The notes under the pieces: generated by a model
Seen by the model: the letters and a program-made list of their open reading frames with translations, nothing else
What the model was told of the DNA's origin: nothing
The model's database searches: none
Position numbers and translations under genes: made by a program
Shown here: positions 1 through 6,783 of the stretch, piece by piece
Numbering within the stretch: the stretch's first letter is position 1
Layout of the letters: each line of letters starts with the position of its first letter
From: Methanobacteriaceae archaeon
GTDB taxonomy: Archaea; Methanobacteriota; Methanobacteria; Methanobacteriales; Methanobacteriaceae
Direction of reading: 5' to 3'
Assembly (NCBI GenBank): GCA_900766745.1
Contig: CAAFWR010000090.1
Coordinates: forward strand, 1 to 7,287
Length of the DNA: 7,287 nucleotides

Positions 1-13
1 GCTCTTCCGATCT
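1..13. other. Illumina adapter remnant at contig edge
   Basis: GCTCTTCCGATCT is identical to the 3' end shared by the standard Illumina TruSeq read 1 and read 2 adapters. Its position exactly at base 1 fits untrimmed adapter at the end of an assembled contig. Bases before about 14 should not be read as biological sequence. A 13-base chance match at precisely the edge is very unlikely. Confidence 0.93.
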
Positions 14-49
14 ATAGCACAAAATTATGAATTTTTCTACCCCTCCAGT

Positions 50-78
50 CCATCTGTAACTTTTGTAGATGGTTTTTT
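50..78 (+). terminator. Rho-independent terminator
   Basis: CCATCT (50-55) pairs with AGATGG (67-72), with two possible G-U pairs extending the stem inward, and is followed by six T (73-78) and further T-rich sequence. It would end transcription of a + strand gene lying mostly beyond the left edge. No coding remnant between 14 and 49 could be assigned. Confidence 0.6.
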
Positions 79-227
79 ATTTTTTCTATAAAAACGTCCT
101 TTTGATACCACTCCCAAGGCTAACAGTTAGAAGGACAGAAATTCTTTCAAATGTATCCGCTCAAATTTGATAGCTTTCTCCAGTGGGAAAGTGTAAGGAT
201 GATACAGAGGGCTGTCCTTAGGAAGGA
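79..227. other. Degraded sequence, possible primase N-terminus
   Basis: No open frame survives. Read in pieces on the + strand, short islands resemble the N-terminus of the primase family that continues downstream: a KANS-stop-KDRNSF stretch around 112-153, like the 'GkrA-sndrnSF' region, and a KDDTE-AVL stretch around 195-219 just before the GYTIGIG motif. Several frameshifts and stops would be needed to join them. This is a tentative reading by eye. Confidence 0.35.
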
Positions 228-683
228 GGTTATACAATCGGAATTGGCTGCTTTGAACCATTAAGGCATGTGGATGTTGACGACTGCGTTGTTAACGGAA
301 AGCTTGATACAAGAGGTCAGGATATTGTTGATACCCTTGATTCCTATACGTAACTCAGTCCGTCAGGAAATGGTATTCATATCTTTATTCTTGCAGATGG
401 ATTTGCTTATGACAGTGAATGCTATTACATCAATAATCACAATACTCATGTGGAAATCTATGCTCCCGATGTTACAGGTAAGTTTCTGACAATGACAGGC
501 AAAGCAATTCATGGTGCGGATGTGAATGAACGCAGTAAAGAACTGCAGATCGTTTTGGATAGGTATATGAAACGACCTAATGCAGATGTTACTGCTTCTA
601 TGGTAGATGCTCCTGGAAGTTTCCTATCTGATGAAAGTGTCTACACCAAGGTATCAAAGTCGAAGCAGTCAGAATGGCATTAG
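228..683 (+). pseudogene. Phage/plasmid primase, prim-pol domain remnant
   Basis: The frame starting at 228 translates as GYTIGIGCFEPLRHVDVDDC, then after a stop as LSPSGNGIHIFI and later VEIYAPDVTGKFLTMTG. These match, in order, the primase-polymerase (AEP) signatures of P4-family phage/plasmid primases: the DhD metal-binding motif (HVDVDD), the sxH motif (SGNGIH) and the acidic/TG motif (VEIY...TMTG). The gene is dead. A TAA at 351-353 sits where the family normally has Glu (SYTELSPSG); upstream of 228 the frame closes in a TAG; and around 655-683 the sequence skips the 'GekFkaLwnGd' region and loses about 7 bases after SKQSE, shifting into the frame of the next entry. An open frame starting with ATG at 268 is a +1 shadow and not the protein. 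The intact enzyme would make primers for element replication. Confidence 0.8.
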
Positions 684-1192
684 CTGAAATACTTGCTTTC
701 TGGTGTGGTGGTGACACGGAGCAGATGGACAGGCTTTTCAGACAATCAGGACTTATGCGTGACAAGTGGGATAGGGTTCGAAGTGGTTCTACATATGGAA
801 TGCTCACACTAACAAAGGCAGTGAAGAAATGTTCGGCATTTTACAGCCCGATGATGACAACTGCTGATGAGGATTTCAATGATAGTCTTGCAAGGCTCAC
901 GGAATTTAACCTGCTTAAAAACATACGCTACAGGAGTGGTGATATCGGCTATGGCATTTGTGGTGATACCCGTTATGAATGTATGTTTTTTCTTTATGGC
1001 GAGACTACTAGAAATGGCAAAGAAACGCTTATGGAAAGTGTACTAAAGGTTCTAGGTGATTATGGCAAAGCCGTAAGACCTGAAACCATTGCACAAAAAC
1101 ATAGTGTCAATTTGCAGGCTCCGAGTGAAGAGATTGCTCGACTTGCAGGTATCCGATTTGCCAATATTATCTGGTATGCTATTCTGTGCTGA
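674..1192 (+). pseudogene. Primase/SF3 helicase remnant with internal deletion
   Basis: This frame continues the same broken gene. The first part (LAEILAFWCGGD, then MDRLFRQSGLMRDKWD and STYG) is the conserved segment linking prim-pol to the D5/SF3 helicase in P4-family primases. At about residue 90 (DNA near 940-965) it jumps from the RYRxxDIG region straight to GDTRYECMFFLYG. The long D5 N-terminal stretch that normally lies between, by family knowledge well over 100 residues, is missing. The P-loop follows as GETTRNGKET (residues 109-118; the family usually has GKGT), then GDYGKAVRPETIAQK and PSEEIARLAGIRFANI. Primase homology ends near 1157, and the last few codons to the stop at 1190-1192 are recombinase DNA read out of frame. 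The Walker B and the rest of the helicase are absent. A stable short protein could still be made, but not a working helicase. Confidence 0.8.
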
Positions 1193-1840
1193 TTGTGGTG
1201 CTAAACTGTATCAAGTCAGAACAAGAGGATTGACACACGAACAGGAACATTTCGTTTGTGCTACATACCGTAAAGTTAAAGGTGGTTGTTCTTCTCATCA
1301 GATTCACAATGTTCAGGTGAAAGAAATCCTTTTGAGAGAACTGCACCGAATCACTGCATATGCTCGTGAACATGAAAGTGAATTCATCGAACTTGTGACC
1401 AAGTAGAGCGAAAAGACCTTAATCGTCAATTTCGTGATAGCCACAAAGAATTAGAGCAGGCAAAATGCAGAATTGCAAAGTTTGACACCATTGTTCAAAG
1501 GCTATATGAAGATAATCTTGATGGTAAGGTTTCAGATGAGCGTTTTGTAAGAATGTCGGCAATCTATGATGCTGAACAGAAACAATTAGATCAAAGGAAA
1601 ATCGAACTTTTCGAGTTCATCGACAAATTAAAAGAACAAACATTGAATGTGGACTCATTTCTCAAGGTAGTACGAAAGTATACTGATATTACAGAACTCA
1701 CTGCTGAAATCATAAGAAGTTTTGTAGAGAGAATTGATGTTTACAAACCTGAAAAAGTTTCGGGAACAAGAACTAAAAAGCAGACCATATGCATCCATTG
1801 GAATTTTATTGGTGCAGTTGATATACTGGCAGACAAATAA
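1159..1840 (+). pseudogene. Large serine recombinase, C-terminal remnant
   Basis: Reading begins abruptly inside the recombinase, at LSGMLFCADCGAKLY. This is the first half of the recombinase zinc beta ribbon (CADC), completed by FVCATYRKVKGGCSSHQIH. The resolvase catalytic domain and recombinase domain are missing. In-frame reading stops at TAG 1404-1406 (ELVTK-stop). The homologous protein continues in another frame from 1406 as ERKDLNRQFRD, then LYEDNLDGKVSDERFVRMSA, YTDITELTAEIIRSFVERIDVY and ICIHWNFIGAVDIL, ending at 1840. That is the coiled-coil and tail typical of clostridial large serine recombinases. At least one truncation and one frameshift make it non-functional. It is clearly a different lineage from the intact recombinase at 5238, although both end in an IHWNF-like motif. 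The sharp joint with the primase remnant near 1158 marks a deletion or recombination scar. Confidence 0.87.
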
Positions 1841-1844
1841 AAAA

Positions 1845-1876
1845 CGGCATAACCTACATTGTCGTAAGTTATGCCG
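1845..1876. terminator. Hairpin terminator, probably bidirectional
   Basis: CGGCATAAC (1845-1853) pairs perfectly with GTTATGCCG (1868-1876), and TAC/GTA extend the stem after one mismatch. Read on the minus strand the stem is followed by six T (complement of 1839-1844), which makes it a good terminator for the long minus-strand gene whose stop codon lies 38 bases away. On the + strand it is followed by ATTATTTC, a weaker tail, and lies 4 bases past the recombinase remnant's stop. Confidence 0.8.
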
Positions 1877-1913
1877 ATTATTTCAGAGATTAAAAATCCC
1901 TAATTAAAGTCAC

Positions 1914-4586
1914 CTAAGCCTCTCCTTTTATTGTTGCATTAAGGTATTTTAATACACTATCAATCAAATCTTTTTGCACCACTTCTCCACATTCTTGTGC
2001 TACATCTACTAATTTTTTATATATAGCTATTAAACTATCCCTATCAACTTTATTATGAAATAATAAGAATACACACAAAAAAAGAGAATATTCTGAATTT
2101 ACTTTTGAATAATATTGTTTATCACCATATAAATTAAGATTATACCATACAAATCTAATAGTATTAATAGCATCTTCCCCACGTAATATATCAAATATAG
2201 TATCATATATAATATTTATCAATTGTTGCAGTTCAAATACATTTTTATGTGATTTTGAGTGGAGAGCTTCAACTATAAAACCCAAATTAATATGACCCAT
2301 TATAACAAAATGATCTACAAATTTTGAAATAGGTGACCCTCCTTCGACACAATAATTGTCATCATTATAGCATTTCATATGTTTTTCACATAATTCTTTG
2401 ATAAGTCTAAAAGCTTCATCCTTATGATAATTCCACATTAATTCATAAATCGGTCTATTACTTGAAAAATGACATAATCTCTTAGGTCCGTCATTCACAT
2501 TAGGCGATTGAATAATATCTTCATCTTTAAATTTGTCCCCTCTAATAATCGATCCCCAAAGATTTTTATACATCTCAAAAGTATTACTATCCATAATGTT
2601 ATTTCCCAAAAATTCACACAAATTTTCGAAAAATTGAAAATCCTTACTATTGGAGCAATCTTTAAATTTCTCAGTATTTCTATGCAAGTATATAAACCAT
2701 AAGGAACGTTCAAAAAATAATCTTAATATAGTATTTTTCCAAAATTGCATTTCATACAAAGATTTTGGATCGTTAGCTATCGCTTCATCTTTAAGAGCAT
2801 TATTTCTAAGAGATTTTGCATTATATATTTTTTTCTGTTGGCTATCTGTCAGTTTTTTTCTATTATTATATTTTTTAAACTTTCCGTAATATTTCTTATC
2901 TAGATCAGCTACTTTTCCAGATTTATCAATATAGGGATGATAACTTAATATATCTTTGTATATTGCTTTTATCAAACACTTACAAATCTTTATATTTAAA
3001 GGTAAACCTGTAATTCCATCTAATACATTTTCAAAATTCCAGATTATTGTTAATATATAACTTTGATGAAAGTTATGTATATTGTTTACTCTATTACAAG
3101 ATATAACCGCAAGCTTAGGAATTCTAAACTTATTATTGAAATACCAACCAAAATCAATTAACTTTTGCTTAATATTTTCAGTTTTCAAATATCGCAACAT
3201 TAATTCAAGTTCTATATCTGAAATTTCATCTTGTATTAAAAATAAAATTCTTAATACAATCATTTCCTTTATGTTAAAATAATTACCAATTATTCTATTA
3301 ATCCAGGTATCAACATATAGTCTACTACTTCTGCCTTTATAATTATAATTTATTAATTGTCTAAAATCCTCTTCATTAAATAAATCATACATATTGTCAA
3401 CTGTACATTCAATATACTTCTTTATGAAATCTGTTTTACCGGAACTTTCTTTTATACTCTTATCATTCAATGCCAAAAACCGATATAAATACAAATTGCT
3501 ACCTAAATCTTTATAGAGAATATCTAAAGTTTCATCATCTATATTTTCGTCATATTGCTGTAATAATTGACAACAAATCTTCTTATTATTATATTCATAC
3601 AAACAAAAATTCTCATTGGTTTCCCTTATATATTTATTCACTACACAAACCTTTTTACAAGGTATCATAGCTAAAATATCCAGTATTCTTTCGTCACTGA
3701 TATTATCAACTACCAATATATCATCTTTAGAAAATAAATCAATTATTAATTCTATATCAGATAAACCATTAATGATAGGAAGAATACTTTCATTCTTCAA
3801 TTCGCCTGTTTCAATTTTCCTTAAAATAGAAATATCTTCTCTTAATCCCAATATTTTATTTAAAATTTTACTTTCGTCAGCTTCACAATCTTGTAAATCT
3901 AAAAAGAAGGTTCTTTCATTATTTTTAGATGCAAAATCTTTTAACAATGATGATCTTCCACTTTTTTTAAATCCATTAACTATTACTAAATCATGTTTTT
4001 TATCATCTGTTAACAGCGAATCTAATTCTTTAACAAAAAATGTCTTAGAATTATCTTTATTATTAGAATTATCTTTTGTTGAATTATCTTTTGTTTTATT
4101 TACATTAAAACCTGAATAGCATAACAATTGAAGAATACAGTTAAAGGAAAGTTTATTATAATCCTTTTCTTCATATAAATTCTTTTCATATAAATTCTTT
4201 ATATTATTTTCCATCCACGGATAAGGATTAACCTCAAAATAATAATGGTACAATTTTTCTGCAAGCTCAATATTAAACTGGTCATCAACTTCCGAATTAA
4301 TAGCTAAAAGTGTAGCCATATCTTCTTCATCCCTAACGATATAGTTATATATATAGTTTAAAATATATTCTTCTTTGAAATATCTTTCTATATTATCAAC
4401 ATGTCTTAGAGCTTCCTTTTTATTTTTTGCATCAGGATCAATTAAAAACAAATTAGCAATAAAATTAGAAATTCCACCTTTTTTAGTATTTTCTTCAGAA
4501 TTTCCAAGCATTTCATTCTCTAATGTGTAGATAATTTCATGTAAATCATAAACTAAGTCTTTATAACTTTTTTTCGCATAACCCAT
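1914..4586 (-). CDS. STAND/NB-ARC-like NTPase, candidate defence protein
   Basis: This is an 890-residue soluble, largely helical protein with no signal peptide or clear membrane segment. Residues 1-160 form an unassigned helical domain, and 161-182 a polar KDNS-repeat linker. Residues 185-370 look like an NB-ARC-type core: KELDSLL lead-in, P-loop GFKKSGRSS (205-213), FFLDLQD, Walker B ILVVDN (290-295), a sensor-like strand KKVCVVNK (311-318) and a GLPL-like LGSNLYL (361-367). Residues of about 434-492 could be a winged helix, and 500-890 a long helical C-terminus fitting a sensor role. The P-loop has Arg211 where Lys is usual, and the Arg finger-like and GLPL Pro positions are not canonical. 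ATG at 4586 is supported by GGAG at 4595-4598, 8 bases upstream. The gene stands alone, faces opposite to all others, and is more AT-rich than they are, suggesting acquired cargo. STAND ATPases include bacterial antiphage sensors (Avs-like) and transcription regulators. Function here is inference; the specific family is not recognised. Confidence 0.9.
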   Translation of the reverse strand: MGYAKKSYKDLVYDLHEIIYTLENEMLGNSEENTKKGGISNFIANLFLIDPDAKNKKEALRHVDNIERYFKEEYILNYIYNYIVRDEEDMATLLAINSEVDDQFNIELAEKLYHYYFEVNPYPWMENNIKNLYEKNLYEEKDYNKLSFNCILQLLCYSGFNVNKTKDNSTKDNSNNKDNSKTFFVKELDSLLTDDKKHDLVIVNGFKKSGRSSLLKDFASKNNERTFFLDLQDCEADESKILNKILGLREDISILRKIETGELKNESILPIINGLSDIELIIDLFSKDDILVVDNISDERILDILAMIPCKKVCVVNKYIRETNENFCLYEYNNKKICCQLLQQYDENIDDETLDILYKDLGSNLYLYRFLALNDKSIKESSGKTDFIKKYIECTVDNMYDLFNEEDFRQLINYNYKGRSSRLYVDTWINRIIGNYFNIKEMIVLRILFLIQDEISDIELELMLRYLKTENIKQKLIDFGWYFNNKFRIPKLAVISCNRVNNIHNFHQSYILTIIWNFENVLDGITGLPLNIKICKCLIKAIYKDILSYHPYIDKSGKVADLDKKYYGKFKKYNNRKKLTDSQQKKIYNAKSLRNNALKDEAIANDPKSLYEMQFWKNTILRLFFERSLWFIYLHRNTEKFKDCSNSKDFQFFENLCEFLGNNIMDSNTFEMYKNLWGSIIRGDKFKDEDIIQSPNVNDGPKRLCHFSSNRPIYELMWNYHKDEAFRLIKELCEKHMKCYNDDNYCVEGGSPISKFVDHFVIMGHINLGFIVEALHSKSHKNVFELQQLINIIYDTIFDILRGEDAINTIRFVWYNLNLYGDKQYYSKVNSEYSLFLCVFLLFHNKVDRDSLIAIYKKLVDVAQECGEVVQKDLIDSVLKYLNATIKGEA
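4048..4095 (-). repeat. 15-bp tandem repeat encoding KDNS linker
   Basis: GAATTATCTTTTGTT occurs twice in perfect tandem (4066-4080 and 4081-4095), and its first 11 bases occur again at 4048-4058. On the minus strand this encodes three KDNS units (residues 166-180) in the linker between the N-terminal domain and the NTPase core. Unit length is a multiple of three, so copy-number change would keep the frame. Confidence 0.85.
4170..4199 (-). repeat. 15-bp tandem duplication encoding KNLYE
   Basis: TTCATATAAATTCTT is present twice back to back without mismatch (4170-4184 and 4185-4199). It encodes the duplicated segment in NIKNLYEKNLYEEKDY near residues 128-143 of the NTPase-like protein. Perfect identity suggests a recent slippage duplication. 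Confidence 0.85.
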
Positions 4587-4594
4587 GTCCGTAA

Positions 4595-4642
4595 CTCCAA
4601 TACACCTTATGTTATTATAAGTATATACTCATAAAAACAAAA
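4595..4642 (-). promoter_or_regulatory. Promoter and RBS of the NTPase-like gene
   Basis: On the minus strand a perfect TATAAT lies at 4614-4619. A T-rich -35 candidate lies upstream: TTTTGT at 4637-4642 with 17-base spacing, or TTGTTT at 4635-4640 with 15. GGAG at 4595-4598 follows, 8 bases before the ATG. The -10 and the ribosome site are convincing; the -35 is weak. Confidence 0.55.
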
Positions 4643-4836
4643 AGTAAAGGAGTGAACCACGGAACTACAAAAAAGAAAGGATGATGCGCTTTTTGGTGTT
4701 CAACTCAAATAGTATGATTGCATATTATAGAGTTGAAATATATGCAGTACTAAACTTAGATCAACAAGGGGGAATTAAAGTACAGACCGACTGCATATAA
4801 ATTCTATTAAAGAATTTTAAACTCCAGGAGGTAATT
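4600..4836. promoter_or_regulatory. Structured divergent intergenic leader
   Basis: This gap separates the minus-strand NTPase-like gene from the + strand small genes. It holds two inverted repeats: TTCAACTC (4699-4706) with GAGTTGAA (4730-4737), and TATATGCAGT (4739-4748) with ACTGCATATA (4790-4799). A possible + strand promoter, TTCAAC (4699-4704) with TATTAT (4723-4728) at 18 bases, lies between the arms of the first repeat, as an operator arrangement might. The -35 is poor. No further open frame of note was seen. Confidence 0.4.
4826..4831 (+). promoter_or_regulatory. Consensus RBS AGGAGG of the 69-residue gene
   Basis: A perfect AGGAGG sits 5 bases before ATG 4837. It is the main argument that this Asn-rich small frame is a real gene. 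Confidence 0.8.
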
Positions 4837-5046
4837 ATGATTACTAACACTTATGAGAATATTAACTATAATAATCACAATAAATCAAACACAAACAATT
4901 CATCTCTACCACTATGGTACAGATGTGCAAATATTAGTCCTAAGGCTTTAGAAATGCTGCCTAAGAAGAAACATTCACAAAAGGCTGTTAATACATATTG
5001 TTGCAATGATCTTCCTGATGATATGACGAATTATTTTAATTATTAA
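4837..5046 (+). CDS. Small Asn-rich protein of unknown function
   Basis: The 69-residue product is not confidently recognised. The first 21 residues are dominated by Asn. A LPLWYR segment follows (residues 24-29), then a Lys/His patch (PKKKHSQK), a Cys pair (YCC) and an acidic/aromatic end (LPDDMTNYFNY). LPLWYR loosely recalls the IPIWERY motif near the start of Tn916-type excisionases, but the rest of that winged-helix fold is not evident, so this is only a hint. It precedes a second small gene by 27 bases and the recombinase by 191, all on the + strand, and probably shares their transcript. In serine-recombinase elements small genes beside the recombinase can be directionality factors or regulators, which makes this a candidate by position only. 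There is no predicted signal peptide or membrane segment. Confidence 0.75.
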   Translation: MITNTYENINYNNHNKSNTNNSSLPLWYRCANISPKALEMLPKKKHSQKAVNTYCCNDLPDDMTNYFNY

Positions 5047-5073
5047 TGAATACTTATTACAGAGGTGATTAAT

Positions 5074-5172
5074 ATGATCCAAACAACTAATTACTTTAAG
5101 TCAAGCAGTCAGGAAGAAATCAAGGAAAATGTCAACAAACTTTTCGTAAGAATTATCAACAAAGATAATTAA
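5074..5172 (+). CDS. 32-residue protein, TnpW-like small ORF
   Basis: This short frame (MIQTTNYFKSSSQEEIKENV through KDN) has a good ribosome site, AGAGGTGA at 5061-5068, five bases before ATG 5074. Its pattern, Phe followed by Ser/Lys and then QEEIxxxxxKLFxRII at the end, resembles the C-terminal 'F..tskEt..dKi.rLi..e' signature of small TnpW-like proteins encoded beside large serine recombinases in clostridial integrative elements. The match is by eye and short. It follows the 69-residue gene and ends 15 bases before a strong hairpin terminator, so the two small genes probably form their own short transcription unit ahead of the recombinase. Its role is unknown; a recombinase accessory function is conceivable. 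Confidence 0.6.
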   Translation: MIQTTNYFKSSSQEEIKENVNKLFVRIINKDN

Positions 5173-5186
5173 AGAAACTTTGATTA

Positions 5187-5219
5187 AGCAGTAATATAGG
5201 CCATATATTACTGCTTTTT
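5187..5219 (+). terminator. Strong Rho-independent terminator before recombinase
   Basis: A perfect 12-bp stem, AGCAGTAATATA (5187-5198) with TATATTACTGCT (5204-5215), closes a 5-base loop and runs into TTTTT (5215-5219). It lies between the small genes and the recombinase start at 5238. With no promoter visible between it and the ATG, recombinase expression from the upstream transcript would depend on read-through, so this may act as an attenuator. Confidence 0.85.
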
Positions 5220-5223
5220 CATA

Positions 5224-5231
5224 GAAAGGGG
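5224..5231 (+). promoter_or_regulatory. RBS of the large serine recombinase
   Basis: GAAAGGGG at 5224-5231 ends six bases before ATG 5238, normal spacing, and starts only four bases after the T-tract of the terminator hairpin. It supports the chosen start. Confidence 0.7.
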
Positions 5232-5237
5232 TTCAGA

Positions 5238-6776
5238 ATGCCAAAGGTTGCGATATATGTAAGACTATCTAAAGAAGATAGAGAAAAGCTTAACAAGAAT
5301 GATAATTCTGAAAGTATTATTAACCAAAAACGAATGCTACTATCTCATTGTGAGAAAGAAGGTTGGTCGGTTTATCATATTTACAATGATGAAGATTTTT
5401 CCGGTTCAGACAGAGAAAGACCTGAATTTAATAAAATGATAAAGGATGCCGAGAAACACAAATTTGATATTGTTCTTTGCAAAACTCAATCAAGATTTGC
5501 AAGGGATATGGAATATGTTGAAAAATACATAAACACCCTATTCCCTATTTGGGGCATTAGGTTTGTTGGATTAGTTGATAATGCTGACAGTGAAAACAAG
5601 GCAAACAAAAAGTCAAGACAAATCAACTCTATGGTGGATCAATGGATGTTGGAAGATTTATCCGAAAACATTAAGGCTACACTAAAAACTAAAAGAAGGC
5701 AAGGCTTATGGGTTGGTGCCTTTGCTCCATTTGGTTATGTTAAGGATCCAAATAATAAAAACCATTTGGTAATTGATAAGGAAGCTGCACAAATAGTTCG
5801 CCATATTTTTGATCTTTACCTTAAAGGATACGGTATTAATTCATTAGCTCGCAAGTTAAACGATGAGCAAATACCAAACCCATCTACATATAAAAAGAGT
5901 AAAGGACAATCCTTCCATGGTGAATGTTCGGATATTTGGTCTCCTTACTCTGTACATAGGATTCTAAAAAATGAGGTTTATATAGGCAATACTGTTCAAG
6001 GTAAAACCGAGAGTATCTCTTATAAGTCAACAAAGAAAAAGTTAAAAAACAAGGAGGAATGGGATATAGTTAAGGGAACTCATGAACCTATTATTGATTT
6101 AGACACTTTTAATCTGGTTAAGGAAACACTGTCAAAAAACATTAGATCCACTAAAACAGGAATGGCATCTATCTTTGCAAACAAATTGCATTGCCTTCGT
6201 TGTGGCAGTTCTATGAGGTCACAAAAGACAAATACCGGACGGTACTACACTTGTCACGTTCATTATGTTGCACCATCAAAATGTGAGGGTACTTATATTT
6301 CATCATCAGTACTTGAAAGGACAGTACTTAATGAAATACAGAAACTTTATAACTCATATATAGATGATGCTGAAATTGAAAAACAACTTAATTTTATTGA
6401 TAACAGTAGAATACAGATTGAGCGAATTTCTAGACAAATTGAGTCTATTAATAAAGAAATAGCAAAAGTTCAAAGCAGATTTAAAAGTCTTTACTATGAT
6501 AAGGTTGATGGTGTTATTACTCCAGATGAATTTTCTGTACTAAATGAAGATTGCAAAAGTAAAGAAAATTCTTTACAAAAACAGCTTAATGAACTAAATG
6601 ATGAAATAGAAAGGATTAATCAGAGACAAGCTCATGCAGATAATGTTAAGGATATAATCAGTGAATTTAAGAATATTAAAAAGCTTGACAGATACACCGT
6701 GCAAACCCTTATTGACTATATTGAAATTGGAGGTAACAGAACTAATAGAATAATACAGATACATTGGAATTTCTAA
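5238..6776 (+). CDS. Large serine recombinase (site-specific integrase)
   Basis: This is an intact 512-residue site-specific recombinase. It would integrate and excise the element by a phosphoserine mechanism with a short crossover core. The resolvase catalytic domain spans residues 3-145 and shows YVRLS with Arg9 and the likely nucleophile Ser11, SIINQ (26-30), DEDFSGSDRERPEF (51-64) and SRFARD (85-90, conserved Arg). The recombinase DNA-binding domain follows at about 160-275 (GxxAPFGYVKD, then the IWSPYSVHRILKNEVYIGN region). The zinc beta ribbon has Cys319, Cys322, Cys339 and Cys349. A coiled coil spans about 385-466, and the tail ends in IQIHWNF. All key residues are present and the length is usual for the family. 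ATG 5238 is fixed by the upstream ribosome site. Its 3' end lies next to a truncated catalase gene, so the element's attachment site is probably within 200 bases. It likely governs this element's own mobility. Confidence 0.97.
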   Translation: MPKVAIYVRLSKEDREKLNKNDNSESIINQKRMLLSHCEKEGWSVYHIYNDEDFSGSDRERPEFNKMIKDAEKHKFDIVLCKTQSRFARDMEYVEKYINTLFPIWGIRFVGLVDNADSENKANKKSRQINSMVDQWMLEDLSENIKATLKTKRRQGLWVGAFAPFGYVKDPNNKNHLVIDKEAAQIVRHIFDLYLKGYGINSLARKLNDEQIPNPSTYKKSKGQSFHGECSDIWSPYSVHRILKNEVYIGNTVQGKTESISYKSTKKKLKNKEEWDIVKGTHEPIIDLDTFNLVKETLSKNIRSTKTGMASIFANKLHCLRCGSSMRSQKTNTGRYYTCHVHYVAPSKCEGTYISSSVLERTVLNEIQKLYNSYIDDAEIEKQLNFIDNSRIQIERISRQIESINKEIAKVQSRFKSLYYDKVDGVITPDEFSVLNEDCKSKENSLQKQLNELNDEIERINQRQAHADNVKDIISEFKNIKKLDRYTVQTLIDYIEIGGNRTNRIIQIHWNF

Positions 6777-6783
6777 AAGTATT

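Noticed and set aside
268..489. 73-codon frame starting with ATG at 268
   Set aside because: It is a shifted-frame shadow; the frame starting at 228 carries the clear primase motifs over the same bases.
598..807. Minus-strand frames at 598-807 and similarly 1179-1373
   Set aside because: They lie antisense to the recognised primase and recombinase remnants and have no coding signals of their own.
1..1200. The 5' half of the manganese catalase gene and a left attachment site
   Set aside because: The left region was read for the catalase N-terminal motifs and none were found; the left junction lies outside the window.
3616..4119. 167-codon + strand open frame inside the NTPase-like gene
   Set aside because: It is fully antisense to the 890-codon gene, Ser/Leu/Ile-rich in the manner of antisense reading of AT-rich coding DNA, with no ribosome site.
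4048..4199. Possible CRISPR-like repeats
   Set aside because: The units are 15 bases in direct tandem without spacers and in frame within a coding region.
4837..5046. 69-residue protein as a Tn916-type excisionase
   Set aside because: Only the LPLWYR segment resembles the excisionase start; the winged-helix remainder is absent, so the name was not given.
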